From assembly GCA_945889565.1 (NCBI GenBank), contig CAMDBZ010000068.1, forward strand, positions 1-8,227: DNA of 8,227 nucleotides, written 5' to 3'. This document shows, piece by piece, positions 7,065-8,227 of this stretch; positions within the stretch are counted from its first letter, which is position 1; each line of letters begins with the position of its first letter. Made by a program: the position numbers and the translations under genes. Below the pieces are notes generated by a model. It was not told where the DNA came from, ran no database searches, and saw nothing but the letters and a program-made list of their open reading frames with translations. The DNA is from Thermoflexus hugenholtzii JAD2. Lineage in GTDB: Bacteria > Chloroflexota > Dehalococcoidia > UBA2979.

Positions 7065-7450
7065 CAGCGGCCGTCCGCTGGTTCGAAGCGGTAGCCGACG
7101 CCCCGCACCGTCTGGATGGGCGCATCGGCGTCGAGCTTGCGCCGCAGGTAGTGCACGTAGAGGTCGACCACATTGGTGTCGGGCTCTGCGTCGTCGCCCC
7201 ACACCGCCGCGAGGATGCGGCGGCGCGAGAGCGCCTGCGCCGGGTGCCGCATGAAGAACTCGAGCAGCCGGAACTCGGTCGGCGCGAGCTCGATGACGCG
7301 CCCCGCGCGACGCACCTCGTGACGCCCGACATCAAGCTCGATCGCCCCCGCGGCGAGTACGGGCTCGGCACGCCCCGCGGGACGGCGGCCGAGCGCGCGG
7401 ATGCGGGCCGTCAACTCCTCGAACGCGAACGGCTTCACGAGGTAGTCGTC
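7064..7450 (-). pseudogene. OmpR/PhoB-family response regulator, missing most of its receiver domain
   Basis: This is the 3' part of a winged-helix response regulator gene partnered with the kinase just downstream (TGATG overlap). What remains is the last strand and helix of the receiver domain, DDYLVKPFAFEELTARIRAL, including the conserved Lys, and a full C-terminal DNA-binding domain ending in TVRGVGYRFEP. The acidic pocket and the phospho-acceptor Asp, which should lie about 50 residues before that Lys, are absent. The - frame stays open to 7933, but beyond 7450 it reads the reverse of ApbE coding sequence and does not resemble a receiver; the invariant Gly-Ala before DDYL is already replaced by Ser-Val. 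A short EDRV match at 7472-7483 is the only hint of further receiver sequence. If the join is real, any product would lack phosphorylation control. If it is an assembly error, the gene may be intact in the organism. Confidence 0.82.
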
Positions 7451-8077
7451 AACCGAGAACGCACCGCGACGGACGCGGTCCTCGCGCAGGTGGTGCGTCG
7501 GGCGCTGCGCATGCACCGGCAGACCATGGGCGCTTTCGATGCCGGCGTCGGGGCGGCGGTGATCGCGAACGGCTACGACCGGACGTTCGAGGAACTCCGC
7601 CCGCCCGCCCCCACGTTGACGGCCACCCCGCCCCGCGCCCAGGCTCACGTCCGAGGTTCGCGGGTCACGCTCGGTCCCGAGGGGCAACTGGACCTGGGCG
7701 GCATCGTCAAGGGCTGGACGGTGGACCGCGTGGCGCAGCAGCTGCGCGATACCGGTTGCACGCGCCTGCTCGTGGACGGCGGGGGCGATATCCGCGCGTG
7801 GCGCGCAGCGGGCGACGAGTGGCTGGTCGGCGTCGCAGACGGGCGCGCAGTCGGGCTGACGGATGGCGCCGTCGCGACATCGTCGACCGAACGGCGGCGC
7901 TGGCGCGACACGGCTGGCGGCCAGCAGCATCACGTCGTGGAGCAGTGGTGCTACCTCGGCACCAGCGCGCTGGTGGGCGGTGCGACGCTGTTCCGCGCGC
8001 TCGTGGCGATCGGCTCACGCGGGCGCCGAGCGCGAACGCACGCAATCGAGCGGCACGACGCGCACCTGGCTGCGTGA
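7451..8077 (+). pseudogene. ApbE-like FAD:protein FMN transferase, 5' truncated and with a degenerate 3' end
   Basis: ApbE enzymes attach FMN from FAD covalently to threonine in flavoproteins such as FMN-binding-domain redox proteins. The + frame shows, in family order, an NR pair expected from the SRLNR segment (7451), VLAQVVRRAL (7478-7507), TMGAFDAGVG (7523-7552) with NGYD after it, LDLGGIVKGWTVDR (7688-7729), VDGGGDIRAW (7772-7801), WLVGVADG (7820-7843), AVATSSTERRRW (7868-7903) and HHVV (7928-7939). The N-terminal third of the domain is missing: upstream of 7451 the frame reads antisense to the response regulator. The family's DPxTG after the double His is absent, and the usual ADxxAT metal segment is not recognisable, although ALVAIGS (7997-8017) may be a remnant of the end. 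It is probably non-functional as it stands. Confidence 0.8.
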
Positions 8078-8227
8078 GCGGCTGTGGAGTCGTCACCCGC
8101 GGCGCACGCCGCACAGCGAGGCGATGCGGCACGGGCGCCGCCGCACCACCGCCGCTTCTACAGGGCACCGCGCGTCCTCTGCGCCCCGCCCTTCAGTAGT
8201 CCTGCCGCGCGAACACCCGCGTCGCAA
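8078..8227. other. Unassigned right end of the window
   Basis: No recognisable gene, RNA or promoter is seen. On the - strand a frame open at the window edge ends in FARQDY and a stop at 8193-8195. It might be the last residues of a convergent gene, but eleven residues are too few to judge. Confidence 0.4.

Noticed and set aside
7065..7202. A longer histidine kinase starting inside the regulator gene
   Set aside because: The extra 46 residues overlap the conserved regulator C-terminus and are Arg-rich shadow sequence. The TGATG overlap start at 7064 is typical for such pairs.
7151..7450. N-terminal 100 codons of the + strand frame that runs into the ApbE fragment
   Set aside because: They are the reverse complement of the well-conserved regulator DNA-binding domain and show no ApbE signature, so they are a shadow frame.
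8193..8227. Possible 3' end of a - strand gene ending in FARQDY
   Set aside because: Only eleven residues are inside the window, with no family signature, so it cannot be supported as a gene.
1..8227. CRISPR array, insertion sequence or other mobile element
   Set aside because: No regularly spaced repeats, transposase motifs, terminal inverted repeats or att-like duplication of the tRNA 3' end were seen on either strand.

Overview
The window is about 8.2 kb of very GC-rich bacterial DNA, almost fully coding, with third codon positions mostly G or C. The combination of glycolytic genes (phosphoglycerate kinase, an archaeal-type cofactor-independent phosphoglycerate mutase, triosephosphate isomerase), a GGPP-type prenyl transferase and a tRNA with encoded CCA suggests an environmental high-GC bacterium. 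I lean to Chloroflexota, with Actinomycetota as the alternative. This is a judgement from motif style, not a computed placement.

Left part (1-1996, + strand): the 3' end of a penicillin-acylase-family gene that enters from outside the window, joined by an ATGA stop/start overlap to a complete short-chain polyprenyl diphosphate synthase.

Middle part (about 2070-5557, + strand): a candidate promoter with a 10-bp-period direct repeat, then pgk, apgM and tpiA, which cover three steps of the trunk of glycolysis/gluconeogenesis. apgM and tpiA are 2 nt apart. apgM may also have its own promoter so close to its ATG that the mRNA would be leaderless. A complete tRNA-Gly(UCC) follows. None of the CDS starts has a strong Shine-Dalgarno sequence.

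Right part (5718-8227): a sensor histidine kinase gene and the end of its OmpR-type response regulator gene lie on the - strand, overlapping by TGATG. The regulator keeps its whole DNA-binding domain but only the last segment of its receiver domain. Recognisable sequence stops abruptly near 7450. From 7451 on, the + strand reads as the middle of an ApbE-like FAD:protein FMN transferase that lacks its N-terminal third and whose C-terminal end is degenerate. The most economical reading is that a divergently transcribed regulator/apbE pair lost its shared promoter region and both 5' ends in one deletion, or that an assembly joined two pieces there. The last 150-290 bases hold nothing I can identify.

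I see no CRISPR array, insertion sequence, phage gene or rRNA. The regulator/apbE junction is the strongest unusual feature. I do not see convincing evidence of a wholly new system.
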